Shown: positions 18,660-28,856, numbered from the stretch's first letter. The stretch: 64,000 nt of DNA from Halosolutus amylolyticus (GCF_023566055.1 NZ_JALIQP010000001.1:546059-610058); one strand, 5' to 3'. Notes: generated from the sequence alone by a model not told the origin. Numbers and translations are program-made.

Positions 18660-20291
18660 ATGAGCCAGATCGTCCTGTACGTCGCTGCGACCGAGTCCGA
18701 CGCCGTCTCGGGGGCCGCCGCCCTCGAGCGAGCCGCTGCCGGCCTCTCCGTAGCACCGGCCGTCTCGATCGAGACGGTCCGCGACCGAGCGCCGCGGGCC
18801 GACTGCGTCGTCTTCGCCGAGACGCCGACGACCGCGGACGGGTCCCACCTGCGCGACGTGATCGACGCCTGCGACGCGACGCCGCTCGTCCTCTACACCG
18901 AGCCGGAGTACGCGCCGACGACCGCGCGGGCGACCGACGGCATCGCGGGCTACGTCCGTCGCGACGGCGATTGCTCCGTGGCCCACCTCGCCGACGAGGT
19001 TCGCTGGACCTGTCACGCACCGGAGCGGGGAACGGAACGGTTCCCGATCCCGATCGGGCCGGCCGATCCGCCAGCCGATCCCGACGCCCACGGGAGCGAA
19101 CCGGCCGATTCCGACGACACGCCGTCGACCGAACCGGACGACACCGGGGACGACCCCGACGGACTCGACGTGGACGGCTGGCTCGCGACGCTCGTCGAGG
19201 CCGTCCCGGATCCCGCCGTCCGGTACGGGGTTCCGGAGTCCGACTCGGACCCGGAGTCGGACGCCGACCCCGACGCCGTCGTTCGAGACGTCAACACGGC
19301 CTTCGAGGACGTCTTCGGGGTCGATCGCGCGGCGCTCGTCGGCACGCGCCTCGCGGATCACGACGTGCTCGAGACCGTGACGATCGACGCGGCGTCGCCC
19401 GCCGAACCCCGATCGGACGACGTCCCGCTCCGCGTCGTCGACCGCTGGGAGACCACGGACGGTCGCCGGACCGTCCTCGTCACCGCCGTCGCGCTCGATC
19501 GTGGCGACGAGTCGAGCGGCGGACTGGCGACGTTCAGGGACGTCACCGATCGCAATCGACGCAAGCGCGAACTCGCCGCCCAGCAGAAGCGACTCGAGAA
19601 GTTCGAGCGGATCGTCGAGGGAACGCTTCGCGACCTGCTCAACGTAGCGCAGGCCTACCTCATGGTCGCACAGGAGACGGACGATCCGGACCACTTCGCG
19701 GAGGTCGAGACGGCCCACGATCGACTCGACGAGTGGATCGACACGCTGTCGACCCTCGCCCGACGACGGGACGTGATCACCACCGTCGAACCCGTCGCCC
19801 TGCACGACATCACCCGCCGCGCGCTGGCGCGACTGGACGGGGAAGCCGACCTGAACCTCCACCTCGAGGACGATCGGCTGCTCGAGGCGGACAAGGAACG
19901 GCTGACGGACGTTCTCGAGCACCTGTTCCGGACCGCCGACCCGGACGCCGGGTCCGGGGCCACCGCTTCCAGCGACTCCGACGCCTCCGGGCCGATCACG
20001 ATCCGCGTCGGCACGTGTTCGGACGGGTTCTTCGTCGCCGACGACGGCGCGCCCGTTCCGGAAGCGCAGCGCGAGGGACTCCTCGAGCCGGATTCCGAGA
20101 CGGACGATCGACGGGGCTACGCCCTCGCGATCGTGCGACGAATCGCCGAGGCCCACGGCTGGACGGTGGCGATCGACGAGAGCGAGGCGGGCGGCACGCG
20201 CGTCGAGTTCACCGGCGCAGCAGTCGACGCGACCGACGTCTTTCCCGATTCGCTCCAGGAGCCGGCGATCGATCGGGAGGACGATCGGTGA
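18660..20291 (+). CDS. Haloarchaeal PAS-type histidine-kinase-like protein lacking the phospho-accepting His
   Basis: A 543-residue soluble protein with a receiver-like N-terminal domain (residues 1-115, ending in W-T-C-H-A-P), an acidic linker, a PAS-like domain (about 170-300: N-T-A-F-E-D-V-F-G-V-D-R) and a HATPase_c-like domain (about 400-520). In the dimerisation helix, haloarchaeal kinases normally read V-S-H-D-L-R-N-P-L-N-V-A. Here the matching stretch is V-E-G-T-L-R-D-L-L-N-V-A, so His is Gly and the N-P pair is lost. The ATPase N-box is also weak (L-E-H-L-F-R-T-A). It is probably a sensor or scaffold without autophosphorylation. A TATTTATT box at 18596-18603 lies 57 bases upstream, implying a short leader or a GTG start at 18618. 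Confidence 0.85.
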   Translation: MSQIVLYVAATESDAVSGAAALERAAAGLSVAPAVSIETVRDRAPRADCVVFAETPTTADGSHLRDVIDACDATPLVLYTEPEYAPTTARATDGIAGYVRRDGDCSVAHLADEVRWTCHAPERGTERFPIPIGPADPPADPDAHGSEPADSDDTPSTEPDDTGDDPDGLDVDGWLATLVEAVPDPAVRYGVPESDSDPESDADPDAVVRDVNTAFEDVFGVDRAALVGTRLADHDVLETVTIDAASPAEPRSDDVPLRVVDRWETTDGRRTVLVTAVALDRGDESSGGLATFRDVTDRNRRKRELAAQQKRLEKFERIVEGTLRDLLNVAQAYLMVAQETDDPDHFAEVETAHDRLDEWIDTLSTLARRRDVITTVEPVALHDITRRALARLDGEADLNLHLEDDRLLEADKERLTDVLEHLFRTADPDAGSGATASSDSDASGPITIRVGTCSDGFFVADDGAPVPEAQREGLLEPDSETDDRRGYALAIVRRIAEAHGWTVAIDESEAGGTRVEFTGAAVDATDVFPDSLQEPAIDREDDR

Positions 20292-20390
20292 TCGACCGTC
20301 GGATCAGCGATCGACGGACGACCGACGGGAGCGGCCGCGATCGGCGATCGAACGGCGAGCAGGCGGCAACCGGGGCCAGAGAAGAACCAG

Positions 20391-23300
20391 TTATTCGTCT
20401 TCGAGCGCCAGCGACGCGAGCAGCGCCTCGAGTTGCAGGCGCTCGTTCGCGCCCTCCGTAATGCGGTAGTCCACCTCGCCGAGCCGCTCGAGCAGTCGCA
20501 CTGTCGCCCGCTCGGGAACGTCGAACTCCCACGCGGAGCGGTGAAGCTGGTCGATCACGTCCCCGCCGGCGAGGCCGCGATCTGTCAGGAGGTCCTCGAG
20601 CGCCGCGCGGGCGGCCGTGAAGTCACCGTCGATGGCGTGCTCGACCATCTCCTCGACCTCCTCGGGCCGAGCGGTCGAGGTGAGCGCGAAGACGGTCTCC
20701 TCGTCGACGGTCTCGCCCATCACCGCGGCGGCCTGCAGGGCGTTGATCGCCTTTCGCATGTCGCCGTCGGCCGCGTAGACCAGCGCGTCGACGCCGTCGT
20801 CGGTCACCTCGATCCCCTCGGTTTCGGCGATCTCGCGAACCTGGGCCTCGACCGCGTCTCCCGAGAGTTCGGTAAAACGGAAGACGGCACAGCGCGACTG
20901 GATGGGGTCGATGATCTGGCTCGAGTAGTTACACGAGAGGATGAACCGGGTGTTGTTCGAGAACTGCTCCATCGTCCGGCGGAGCGCGGACTGGGCGTCG
21001 CTGGTCAGCGCGTCGGCCTCGTCCAGGAAGATGATCCGGTGGTCGTAGCCGCCGAAGGAGGATCGGGCGAAGTCCTTGATCCGATCGCGGACGACGTCGA
21101 TCCCGCGCTGGTCGGAGGCGTTGAGTTCGAGGAAGTTCTCGCGCCAGTCGTCGTCGTAGACCTCGCGGGCGATCGCTTGCGCTGCGGTCGTGTTGTGCAT
21201 GACCGTCGGTACGTCACCCGCAACGTAGTTCCGCGTTCCAGGCACCGTGAGGTCGTAGACGCGACGCTCGTCCTCCATGCGTTCCACGTCCGTCACGCGA
21301 TCGAAGTAGAGGGTCTCCCGCGAAAGTCGATCGAGTGCGACCAGTCCTTCGACGACTTCCATCGAACACATCTCGTCGGCTACATCGAGAATCCGATCGG
21401 CGACGGTCTCGAACCGCGGCAGCGACGCCAGATCGTGATCGTCGTTCTCGACGAGGTTTCGGACGTCGCTGCCGAGCAGCTCCGTTCCGTCCGCGATTCG
21501 ATTGTCCGAGACACCGAGTGCGTCGATCGCATCCCGGAACGATTCCTGGATTGAATCGGTCTCCGGCATTTCGGTATGCGATTCGAGCGTGGCGAGCAAC
21601 CTTCTCGCGCGGCTCCCGGTTGGAGATCGCCTCCCATCGGCGTATTCTAGCAAGCGATCCGTCCGGATACCGGTCGTTGCTTCGACCTCCTTTCGTACCT
21701 CAAGCGGTTCCAGCGCGTCACGCTGGCCGACCCATGCCGCCGGAACAGCACTCACGGAACGAATGTCGGACCGGACCTGCTCTATTTCTCGCTTGACACG
21801 CTGTGCCGCCTCGAGACGGTCGGCCGCCGTCTCGAGAACGCGGTCGACGTCCTCGAGGTAGGACTCGCGGCCGGGGTTTTTGGGGTCCAGACTGTCGGTT
21901 ACCAGCGGCTTCTTTTTCAGTGCGAGCGTCCGGCACAGGTAGTCGACCGCCGTCTGTGCGGGCATCGTGTCGTAATTCGGATTCCCGGAACCCGCCGTCG
22001 CGTCGGCAAGCCGATCGCGCTTATAGTCGATGGTGAATCCGATTGCGTCCTCGAAACGCGAGAGTGCCGAGACACCGGAGACATACAGCGTGTGGTACAC
22101 CTGTTTCGATCCGGAGCCGTTCGTCGCTCGCTTCTCAACGTGTTTCCGTCGCGTCGGAATCCCAAAGGAAGCGAGCAGATACGAACAGAGCGTGATCAGC
22201 GATTCGTCTTTCTGCGTCAGTTCGATCGTTCCCTGATCCGCAACGTATGCCTCCGAATCGAAAACGGCCTGCAGGAACGCCGCTCGCACGTCGTCCGGAG
22301 CGTGAACGAGAGTCGAACCGATACCCGATTCCGGTGAATCACCGAAGACGTCGAAGCAGGACTCGAGGAAGTGGTGGAGTGATTTTGTTCGGAGTTCGAC
22401 GTACGGCACGTCTTTTTGTACGCCACGGGTAGTTTCGACGTCGAACAATTCTCGGGCGATCCGCTCGAACGACTCGCGAAGTGCATCGTCGGTGTTGTAG
22501 AATTTGATTCGGCCGTTGTCGATCCGCGCTTCGCTGATCGCGAGTCCGACGAACCGGGCCAGATCCGGCGTGAGTTGCCACGGCGGCGAAATTGGGCTGG
22601 ATCGGTTGTTGTACGACGTCACGTACTGAACGGACTCGACGTGAGATTGCAGTTCCGATTCCTCGGCGTCGAGCGATCGAAGGTACGCCAGTGAACAGGT
22701 CGTCGACGGTTCCTCGAGATCGATCGACACCGTACGTGCGTAATCAGTCGCAGTTTTGCGAGAGATATCGTACTCGGAGACGATCTCGTCGATCGAGTAG
22801 CCGCGACGGAGACAGCCGATCACCGTCTTTTTCTGTCGTACGTAGTTTTCTTCTGCAGGGATCTCGTGTCGGCGGGCGAACGACTCCGATACGGTAACGA
22901 ACGTTCGGTCGCCGTCCATCGACGAGAGCCAGTCGAGCGATAGAGACGAGTCATCGTCAAGAACTGGAGTTTCAAGTGGGCGAACGATACGTTCCCCACC
23001 GGAAATCGTTTCAGCCTGCCGCCACGTGAGTCCGCTCTCGTCCGCGACGAGGAGTTTGTGTTCCGGTGTGACCGTGAACTCGTTCCCGTCACGCGTCTCG
23101 ATCGAAACGAGATCGGTCGCAACCTTGGAGAAAAGGTGTGACGGGGCGACGTACTCGAACGAGCCATCGCTGTCGTACGTCAGTATCTCGAGGTCGTCGT
23201 CCGGGGTGTCGAATCCGTCGACGTCGCCGACGACGGTGGAAATGGGGGCGACTCCCTCGTTCGTCAGCACTGGAGTCTCGCCCGTAACACACTTTCCAGT

Positions 23301-23480
23301 ACCTGCCGGCCCCGCGAACATGAGGTGGGGCAGGTCGTCCTGCTCGACGTATCGCTGGAGTCGCGGGACGATGTTCTCGTGGCCCTTGATCTCGTCGAGC
23401 CGTTCCGGCCGGTACTTCTCGATCCAGACCTCGGTCTTGCCGGGTGTCGGCTCCGCCGCCTCGGCGTCGGCCTCGCTCAT
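20391..23480 (-). CDS. rfcS: Replication factor C small subunit precursor with intein
   Basis: A 1029-residue precursor. Residues 1-63 (ending G-P-A-G-T-G-K) and 764-1029 (starting T-T-A-A-Q-A-I) join to a 329-residue RfcS, the normal size. RfcS is the AAA+ clamp-loader subunit that with RfcL opens PCNA onto primed DNA. Walker A is split by the intein. Walker B is F-L-D-E-A-D, and the S-R-C arginine-finger motif ([10 protein letters not shown]) is intact. The ATG at 23480 is favoured over the open upstream frame because M-S-E-A-D-A-E matches the family start and a TATA box lies 24-32 bases upstream. Function depends on protein splicing. Confidence 0.96.
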   Translation of the reverse strand: MSEADAEAAEPTPGKTEVWIEKYRPERLDEIKGHENIVPRLQRYVEQDDLPHLMFAGPAGTGKCVTGETPVLTNEGVAPISTVVGDVDGFDTPDDDLEILTYDSDGSFEYVAPSHLFSKVATDLVSIETRDGNEFTVTPEHKLLVADESGLTWRQAETISGGERIVRPLETPVLDDDSSLSLDWLSSMDGDRTFVTVSESFARRHEIPAEENYVRQKKTVIGCLRRGYSIDEIVSEYDISRKTATDYARTVSIDLEEPSTTCSLAYLRSLDAEESELQSHVESVQYVTSYNNRSSPISPPWQLTPDLARFVGLAISEARIDNGRIKFYNTDDALRESFERIARELFDVETTRGVQKDVPYVELRTKSLHHFLESCFDVFGDSPESGIGSTLVHAPDDVRAAFLQAVFDSEAYVADQGTIELTQKDESLITLCSYLLASFGIPTRRKHVEKRATNGSGSKQVYHTLYVSGVSALSRFEDAIGFTIDYKRDRLADATAGSGNPNYDTMPAQTAVDYLCRTLALKKKPLVTDSLDPKNPGRESYLEDVDRVLETAADRLEAAQRVKREIEQVRSDIRSVSAVPAAWVGQRDALEPLEVRKEVEATTGIRTDRLLEYADGRRSPTGSRARRLLATLESHTEMPETDSIQESFRDAIDALGVSDNRIADGTELLGSDVRNLVENDDHDLASLPRFETVADRILDVADEMCSMEVVEGLVALDRLSRETLYFDRVTDVERMEDERRVYDLTVPGTRNYVAGDVPTVMHNTTAAQAIAREVYDDDWRENFLELNASDQRGIDVVRDRIKDFARSSFGGYDHRIIFLDEADALTSDAQSALRRTMEQFSNNTRFILSCNYSSQIIDPIQSRCAVFRFTELSGDAVEAQVREIAETEGIEVTDDGVDALVYAADGDMRKAINALQAAAVMGETVDEETVFALTSTARPEEVEEMVEHAIDGDFTAARAALEDLLTDRGLAGGDVIDQLHRSAWEFDVPERATVRLLERLGEVDYRITEGANERLQLEALLASLALEDE
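21192..23291 (-). other. Intein inserted in the Walker A loop of RfcS, with LAGLIDADG-type endonuclease domain
   Basis: A 700-residue intein lies exactly between Lys63 and Thr of G-K/T-T. It begins with Cys ([10 protein letters not shown]) and ends M-H-N before Thr+1. Block B-like [10 protein letters not shown] is present. Blocks C and E of a LAGLIDADG homing endonuclease appear as [11 protein letters not shown] (intein residue about 245) and [11 protein letters not shown] (about 340), each with Glu in place of the usual catalytic Asp. A helix-turn-helix-like [16 protein letters not shown] segment lies near residue 164. The penultimate His is kept, so splicing should work; nuclease activity is uncertain. 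Confidence 0.95.
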
Positions 23481-23503
23481 ACCGATCGCAAGGGCCGGCC
23501 CGC

Positions 23504-23512
23504 AGATAAATC
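23504..23512 (-). promoter_or_regulatory. TATA box of rfcS
   Basis: The minus strand reads GATTTATCT 24-32 bases upstream of the ATG at 23480, which supports that start and a leaderless transcript. Confidence 0.6.
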
Positions 23513-23673
23513 GCCCGAAGGGCTGTTTCCGACGCGCCGATCGGCACCGATCGATCGAGGCCGAGCCGCGGAGAACGGCCGAGCCGCAAGTTCTCACGCC
23601 ACGGGCCACCGGACACTTCCCCCGTCGTGAGAACGAGGTGACACCTTTTGGTCGCGGGAATCGTACGAACAGT

Positions 23674-24753
23674 ATGGATCGCACGTCATTTTCGTGGACC
23701 CGGGTGCTCGTCGTGGCCGTCCTCGTCGTCGTACTCATCGGAACGCTGCCGATCGTGTCCGTCGCCCAGTCGAGCGAGCGAACCGGCGGCACGATCGTCG
23801 TCGAAGAGGGCGAGACGGTCGACGAGATCGAAGCCTTCGCCGGGAACGTGATCGTCCGCGGCACCGTCACCGGCGACGTGAGCGCCTTCGCCGGGAACGT
23901 TCACATCGAGGGGGACGTCGGCGGCAACGTCGAAGCCGTGGCCGGCAACGTCGAGATCAGCGGCACCGTCGACGGCGACGTCAGCGGGGCGGGCGGGAAC
24001 CTCGTCCTCGCCGAGGGCGCGACGATCGGCGGCTCGCTCGAGGCGGGCGCCGGAACCGTCGAGATCGACGGCACGATCGAGGGCGACGCCGCGATCGGCG
24101 CGGAGACGATCCGGCTCGGCGAGAACGCCGCGATCGAGGGCGACCTCCGGTACGGCGGGACGCTCGAGGGGAACACCGACGCGGTCGCGGGCACGATCAT
24201 GGAGGATTCGCGGATCGGGGTCGGAATCGAACCGACGCTCCAGCCGATCACCGGGTGGCTCTTCGCGGCCTACGCGTTCGTCATGAACCTCCTGCTCGGC
24301 GCGGTCCTGCTCGCGCTGTTCCCCCGGTTCTCCGCCGACGTCGCCCGTCGGGTCGCGACCGATCCGGTCAGGACCGGCCTCGCGGGCCTCGGCGTGCTCG
24401 TCGGGATCCCCATCCTGCTGATCGCGATCGCGATCACGATCGTCGGGATCCCCGTCAGTATCGTCGGCAGCCTGCTGTTCGGACTCCTGGTGTGGATCGG
24501 CGTCGTCTACGGCCGGTTCGCCGTCGCCGCGTGGCTCCTCGCCGCCGTCGACGTCGGGAACCGCTGGCTCGCGCTCGTCGTCGGCCTGCTCGGCGGCGCG
24601 ATCCTCGGGCTAATTCCCGTTCTCGGCGATCTCATCAACTTCGTGATCCTCCTGCTGGGCCTCGGCGCGCTCACGATCGGACTCTACGCGCGCCGCCGAC
24701 AGAGCCGCGAGACCCCGACGGCGGCCCAGACCGGGGGCCCCGCCGCGGAATAG
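23674..24753 (+). CDS. Bactofilin-like (polymer-forming) domain protein with membrane C-terminus
   Basis: A 359-residue membrane protein. A signal-like helix (about 9-30) precedes a right-handed beta-helix region (about 40-180) built of short repeats such as [12 protein letters not shown] and [12 protein letters not shown], the bactofilin/polymer-forming pattern. About five membrane helices follow (190-340). It probably displays or assembles a beta-helical layer outside the membrane (inference). The ATG at 23674 is chosen because the signal helix starts there; a weak TTTTGG box is about 24-31 bases upstream. It is divergent from rfcS. Confidence 0.8.
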   Translation: MDRTSFSWTRVLVVAVLVVVLIGTLPIVSVAQSSERTGGTIVVEEGETVDEIEAFAGNVIVRGTVTGDVSAFAGNVHIEGDVGGNVEAVAGNVEISGTVDGDVSGAGGNLVLAEGATIGGSLEAGAGTVEIDGTIEGDAAIGAETIRLGENAAIEGDLRYGGTLEGNTDAVAGTIMEDSRIGVGIEPTLQPITGWLFAAYAFVMNLLLGAVLLALFPRFSADVARRVATDPVRTGLAGLGVLVGIPILLIAIAITIVGIPVSIVGSLLFGLLVWIGVVYGRFAVAAWLLAAVDVGNRWLALVVGLLGGAILGLIPVLGDLINFVILLLGLGALTIGLYARRRQSRETPTAAQTGGPAAE

Positions 24754-24799
24754 GGGGCGATCGCGTTTCCCGGTTCTCGATCGCGTCGCGATTCCGATC

Positions 24800-24945
24800 G
24801 CTTCCTCCTCGTTCGTATCGCGGTTCTCGCTCACGTCGCGGCTCACGGGTCGTTTCGCTCCCCGATCGCATCGCGGTTCTCGCTCACATCACGGCTCACG
24901 GGTCGCTTCGCTCCCCGATCGCATCGCGGTTCTCGCTCACTGCGT
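24800..24945. repeat. Tandem repeat, 53-bp period, about 2.8 copies
   Basis: The words TCGCGGTTCTCGCTCAC recur at about 24818, 24871 and 24924, and GCTCACGGGTCG at 24841 and 24894, all 53 bases apart. The copies differ by only a few bases. The array fills the gap between the bactofilin-like gene and samp2 and encodes nothing I can recognise. Confidence 0.8.
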
Positions 24946-25000
24946 TCGCTCCGAACCGCGCAAACAACGCCCTCAAGACCCTACACTCGTAACGACGGGT

Positions 25001-25222
25001 ATGCACGTCACCGTCGACGTCAAGGGCGAGGACACCCACGAGTTCGACCTCAACGCGGTGGCGACCGACGCCGATCGGGGGCCGACCTACGCCGACCTGC
25101 TCCGCGAAGTCGACCTCAGCCCCCACGAGGTGAGCGTCCTCGTCGACGGCCGCCCCGTTCCCGAAGATCAACCGGTCGACCACGACCACGTCACCGTGTT
25201 GCGGCTGATCAAAGGCGGGTGA
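25001..25222 (+). CDS. samp2: Ubiquitin-like small archaeal modifier protein 2
   Basis: A 73-residue beta-grasp protein ending in the diagnostic K-G-G. SAMP2 is conjugated through its C-terminal Gly to lysines of target proteins by the E1-like UbaA and also carries sulfur for tRNA 2-thiolation. D-L-L-R-E-V-D-L-S-P-H-E-V-S-V-L-V-D-G and the T-V-L-R-L-I-K-G-G tail are typical. The gene stands alone on the plus strand; E1 and deconjugase genes are not in the window. Confidence 0.93.
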   Translation: MHVTVDVKGEDTHEFDLNAVATDADRGPTYADLLREVDLSPHEVSVLVDGRPVPEDQPVDHDHVTVLRLIKGG

Positions 25223-25344
25223 GCCGCGACCGGGGGGTGGAGATCCGGGGTTCGGAGCGGTTCGTCCCGGCGGAACCGTTATACCTGATTTTGTGGAACG
25301 TCAACACACCGGCCGGACGATCGACTCCGGCGGGGTGGATACAC

Positions 25345-25695
25345 ATGAGTTCGACAGAAGCCGTTCTCGAGCATCACCTCGATGCGTTCGAGAACCAGGA
25401 TCTGGAGGCCGTCATGGCCGACTACACGGACGAATCGACCGTCGTCACCAGCATGGGGACCTTCCGCGGGCGCGACGAGATCGAGGGGCTGTTCACGAAC
25501 CTGTTCGACGAGTTCGACGATCCCGACGCCTCGATCACGATGGACGAGACGATCGTCGAGGACGAGTTCGCCTACATCATCTGGCACGCCGAGACGCCCG
25601 AAAACGTCTACCAGTTCGCAACCGACACGTTCCACGTTCCCGACGACACGATCGCGTTCCAGACGTTTGCGGGGAAGATCTCGCCGAAGGAGTAA
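25345..25695 (+). CDS. NTF2/SnoaL-like protein
   Basis: A 116-residue protein from the ATG at 25345. The cone-shaped NTF2-like fold is suggested by H-H-L-D-A-F-E-N-Q-D-L-E-A-V-M-A-D-Y (helix 1), T-F-R-G-R-D-E-I-E-G-L-F (helix 3) and alternating strands ending T-I-A-F-Q-T-F-A-G-K. Such small proteins bind a ligand or act as isomerases or hydrolases; nothing in the sequence fixes the substrate. A GTTATACC box lies about 65 bases upstream. Confidence 0.8.
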   Translation: MSSTEAVLEHHLDAFENQDLEAVMADYTDESTVVTSMGTFRGRDEIEGLFTNLFDEFDDPDASITMDETIVEDEFAYIIWHAETPENVYQFATDTFHVPDDTIAFQTFAGKISPKE

Positions 25696-25837
25696 CTGGA
25701 TCGGGCCGGCTTCCGGGACGGCACGGAAGCGACTCCCTTCCGGGACGCCCTGAGTCCGGCCGATCGGCATCCGCTCCCGATCGCGCCACGGTGATGAAAG
25801 CCGGATCGTTTTCGGTGTGGCCGGCGTCGGTGGCGCT

Positions 25838-26380
25838 ATGGAGACGCGTCCCACGGGGCTTGGGCTTCGGTTCCCGAACGTCGGACCGGGTCCCGATCCG
25901 CTCTCGCTCGTCGACCTGACCGCACCCGTCGCACCGCCGGATCCGACGACGGTCGAGGCTCCCGATCCGGCACACGAGGCCATCGTCGTCCTGCTTCACC
26001 GGGACCACCACGCCGGGAACTGCCGCCGTCAGGTCCGGGCCGTCGCCGATCGGTACGACGAGTTCCGCGAACGGGGCACCCAGGTCGTCTCGGTCGTCTC
26101 GGAACCGCGCCACCGCGTCCGCGAGTGGCAGGCGCGCTACGACCTCCCGTACCCGATCTGTGCCGATCCGGCCGCCGAGGCGGGCGAGGCGTTCGACCAG
26201 CGCGTCCGACACGGGACGCTCGGCCGAACGTTCGACCTCCTGGGCCGAATGCCGGCCGCGATCGTCCTCGACGTCCGCGCTCCGGGTGACGTCGCCGTCC
26301 TCGCGACGCATCGCGGCGATTCGATCTGGGATCGGCCCCGAATCGACGCGCTGTTGAGCGACGTCGCCCAACGATCGTGA
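25838..26380 (+). CDS. Redoxin (AhpC/TSA-like) protein
   Basis: A 180-residue thioredoxin-fold protein from the ATG at 25838 (an alternative at 25817 adds seven residues). The core strand I-V-V-L-L-H-R-D-H-H-A-G-N-C-R-R-Q keeps a cysteine in the expected place after strand 1, unlike the redoxin at 4541. P-Y-P-I-C-A-D-P supplies a second Cys. A role as a thiol peroxidase or reductase is likely but unproven. Its stop codon overlaps the GTG start of the acetyltransferase gene, so the two form an operon. Confidence 0.78.
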   Translation: METRPTGLGLRFPNVGPGPDPLSLVDLTAPVAPPDPTTVEAPDPAHEAIVVLLHRDHHAGNCRRQVRAVADRYDEFRERGTQVVSVVSEPRHRVREWQARYDLPYPICADPAAEAGEAFDQRVRHGTLGRTFDLLGRMPAAIVLDVRAPGDVAVLATHRGDSIWDRPRIDALLSDVAQRS

Positions 26381-26820
26381 AGAGTGCGATGTTCGTCCGA
26401 ACTGCAACCCCCGACGACGTCCTCGAGGTTCGGCGCATCCTCGACGCCGCGATGCTCGAACCCGGGGACGTCGAGGCACGGACCGCGGCGGGAGACGTCC
26501 TCGTCGGTGGCGATCGACGCGGGACCGCGAGTGCGGACCGCGACGGTGACGGGTCCCGCGACGACGAACGGATCCTGGGCACGCTCGTCCTCGAACCCCG
26601 CGATCGGGGCGGCCACGTCGCCGCGATCGGCGTTCGCCGTCGCCACCAGGGTCGCGGTATCGGTCGCGCGCTGATCGAGCGGGCGCTCGAGCGCGAGGGC
26701 CGACTGACCGCGCGGTTCGACGACGGCGTCCGCCCGTTCTACGAGCGGGTCGGGTTCGCGATCGAACCGATCGACGACCGGCGCCACCGCGGGATCGCGG
26801 AGGCGACCGAACGGGCGTAG
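26377..26820 (+). CDS. GNAT family N-acetyltransferase
   Basis: A 147-residue acetyltransferase. V-A-A-I-G-V-R-R-R-H-Q-G-R-G-I-G-R-A-L is the acetyl-CoA pyrophosphate-binding motif (R/Q-x-x-G-x-G/A), and V-R-P-F-Y-E-R-V-G-F is the usual C-terminal strand. The GTG at 26377 overlaps the upstream stop by four bases (GTGA); an ATG at 26389 is also possible. The acceptor substrate is unknown. Confidence 0.83.
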   Translation: MKSAMFVRTATPDDVLEVRRILDAAMLEPGDVEARTAAGDVLVGGDRRGTASADRDGDGSRDDERILGTLVLEPRDRGGHVAAIGVRRRHQGRGIGRALIERALEREGRLTARFDDGVRPFYERVGFAIEPIDDRRHRGIAEATERA

Positions 26821-26886
26821 TATGCTCCCATTACCGGTCCGCTCGCCAGCGACTTTTATCAGAGAGAACGTGGTACGTCGGCTCGC

Positions 26887-27249
26887 ATGGCGCTACAACG
26901 GATGCTCAGCGGCGACCCCTCGCGGAGTTCGAAACTCTACCTCGCGATCGGCGTCATCTCGCTCGTGAAGGCGATCGCGGTCCGGAACGACTCGGAGCGG
27001 TTCCGCCGGGAACTGGTCGACGCCGGCCTGTTCCTCGGCGTCGGACTCCTCTTGCGACAGTACAGCCGGATCAAGGCGGAGAAACAGGCCGAACTGGAGT
27101 CCCAGCTCCCCGACTGGCTCGCCGGCGGGTCGTCGGCCCAGTCGTCGGGACTGCGATCGATGGCGAAAGGCCGCCTCGGCGGCGAGTCCGAACCGGCCCC
27201 GGAGCCGACGCTCGCCGATCGCGCCCGGGACGTCATCGCCAGCCGATAG
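26887..27249 (+). CDS. Small conserved haloarchaeal protein, probably membrane-associated
   Basis: A 120-residue protein with an amphipathic to hydrophobic N-terminal half (L-Y-L-A-I-G-V-I-S-L-V-K-A and A-G-L-F-L-G-V-G-L-L-L-R) and a polar, Ser/Pro-rich tail. No domain is recognised. A TATA-like CTTTTATC at about 26851-26858 is 29-36 bases upstream of the ATG. It is convergent with the tryptophanase-like gene. Confidence 0.7.
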   Translation: MALQRMLSGDPSRSSKLYLAIGVISLVKAIAVRNDSERFRRELVDAGLFLGVGLLLRQYSRIKAEKQAELESQLPDWLAGGSSAQSSGLRSMAKGRLGGESEPAPEPTLADRARDVIASR

Positions 27250-27312
27250 CGACGGAAACTGGTCGCGAGGGCGGTGGTTTCTGCTCACGCAACCGTCGAA
27301 TCGGCTCCGACG

Positions 27313-28653
27313 CTACGTCTGGACCGGTTCGAGATCGGCGGTGAAGTGGCGGAGTTCGGGAATCGACGGCTCGGACGCGAGCCGGAGCCCGTCGACCTCG
27401 GATCGCGTCTCGAGGACCGTCTCGACCGTCTCGACGACGTGGTCGAAGTGTTCCCGGTGGTAGGTTCGACGGGGCACTGCGAGCCGCACGAGTTCGGGGC
27501 GATCGGTCTCCGGGAACGCGAAACTCCCCAGTTCGACGCCGCGGACGCCCCCTTCGCGGTAGAGTTCACAGACAAGCGCCTGGCCGGGGAACACGTCGGA
27601 CGAGAGGTGCGGAAGGACGGCCCCGGCGTCGAGGTACACTGCGTGGCCGCCGGTAGCGACCGGAACACCGGCCTCACCGAGCAACGAGCCGAACTCGCGA
27701 ACCTGTTCGACCCGATCGGCGACGTACGCCTCTTCGACGGCTTCGCGAAGCCCGACGGCCATCGCCGCGACGTCGCGGCCTGCCATCCCGCCGTAGGTCG
27801 GGAACCCCTCGTAGAGGATCGCGCGCTGTTTGCACCGCTCGAAGAGGTCGGGGTCGTCGGTCGCGACGAAGCCGCCGGCGTTGACCAGCCCGTCTTTCTT
27901 GCCGCTCATCACGACGGCGTCGGCGTAGGAGAGCTGTTCGCGGGCGATCTCGGCGATCGAGGCGTCCGCGAACTCGTCTTCGCGCTGTTTGACGAAGTAG
28001 GCGTTCTCGGCGAACCGGCAGGCGTCGATCACGAACGTGGCGTCGATCTCGTCCGCGAACGCCCGGACGCGACGGGTGTTCTCGACGCTGACAGGCTGGC
28101 CGGCCGCCGAGTTGTTCGTGATCGTCTGGACGACCACCGGGACCTGCTCCGGACCGACCTCGTCGACGACCGTCCGGGCCCGATCGAGCGAGAGGTTCCC
28201 CCCGAAGGCGGCGTCGGACTCGAAGTCGTAGGCCTCGTCCACCGGACAGTCGACCGGGTCGGCGTCCTGGTTCGCGACGTGAGCGCGAGTGGTGTCGAAG
28301 TGGGTGTTGTTGGGGACGACGTCGCCGGCCGAGAGCAGCGTGCCGTAGAGGACGTTCTCCGCGCCCCGGCCCTGGTGGGCCGGGATGACGTGCTCGAACC
28401 CCATCACGTCCGCGACGGCCGACTCGAGCCGATCGAAGCACTCCGAGCCGGCGTACGCTTCGTCGGCCCGGACGAGCGCGGCCCACTGCTCGTCGCTCAT
28501 CGCGCCGGTCCCGCTGTCTGTCAGCAGGTCGACGTACACCTCCGCGGCGGGAACGTTGAAGACGTTGTAGCCGGCCTCCGCGAGCGTTCGTTCACGTTGC
28601 TCCCGCGCCGGGAGCGTGATCCGTTCGACCATCTTCGTCCGATAGGCAACCAT
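27313..28653 (-). CDS. tnaA: Tryptophanase-like (beta-eliminating lyase) PLP enzyme
   Basis: A 446-residue fold-type I PLP enzyme of the tryptophanase/tyrosine phenol-lyase family, which cleaves aromatic amino acids to indole or phenol, pyruvate and ammonia. The cofactor lysine lies in V-V-M-S-G-K-K-D-G-L-V-N. G-A-M-S-D-E-Q-W-A-A-L and P-A-H-Q-G-R-G-A-E-N are family hallmarks. The ATG at 28653 matches the family N-terminus (M-V-A-Y-R-T-K-M-V-E). Tryptophan against tyrosine preference cannot be read here. It is divergent from the acyl-CoA synthetase gene. Confidence 0.9.
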   Translation of the reverse strand: MVAYRTKMVERITLPAREQRERTLAEAGYNVFNVPAAEVYVDLLTDSGTGAMSDEQWAALVRADEAYAGSECFDRLESAVADVMGFEHVIPAHQGRGAENVLYGTLLSAGDVVPNNTHFDTTRAHVANQDADPVDCPVDEAYDFESDAAFGGNLSLDRARTVVDEVGPEQVPVVVQTITNNSAAGQPVSVENTRRVRAFADEIDATFVIDACRFAENAYFVKQREDEFADASIAEIAREQLSYADAVVMSGKKDGLVNAGGFVATDDPDLFERCKQRAILYEGFPTYGGMAGRDVAAMAVGLREAVEEAYVADRVEQVREFGSLLGEAGVPVATGGHAVYLDAGAVLPHLSSDVFPGQALVCELYREGGVRGVELGSFAFPETDRPELVRLAVPRRTYHREHFDHVVETVETVLETRSEVDGLRLASEPSIPELRHFTADLEPVQT

Positions 28654-28856
28654 AGAACCAGTCTCTCGGCCAGGTAGTTCAATTCGAGTGACCGGGGGTG
28701 GCGACCAGTGTACTGGAACCGACCGTCGACGGACCGATTCGCCGCTCCAGTCGCGAATCGGTCCACTCGATCCCAGACGTGGAAACCGATGGCCAGCGGC
28801 GGACCGGCACCTACTATTATTACAGTCGATTCGCAAGCAACCACTGGGAAGAAATT

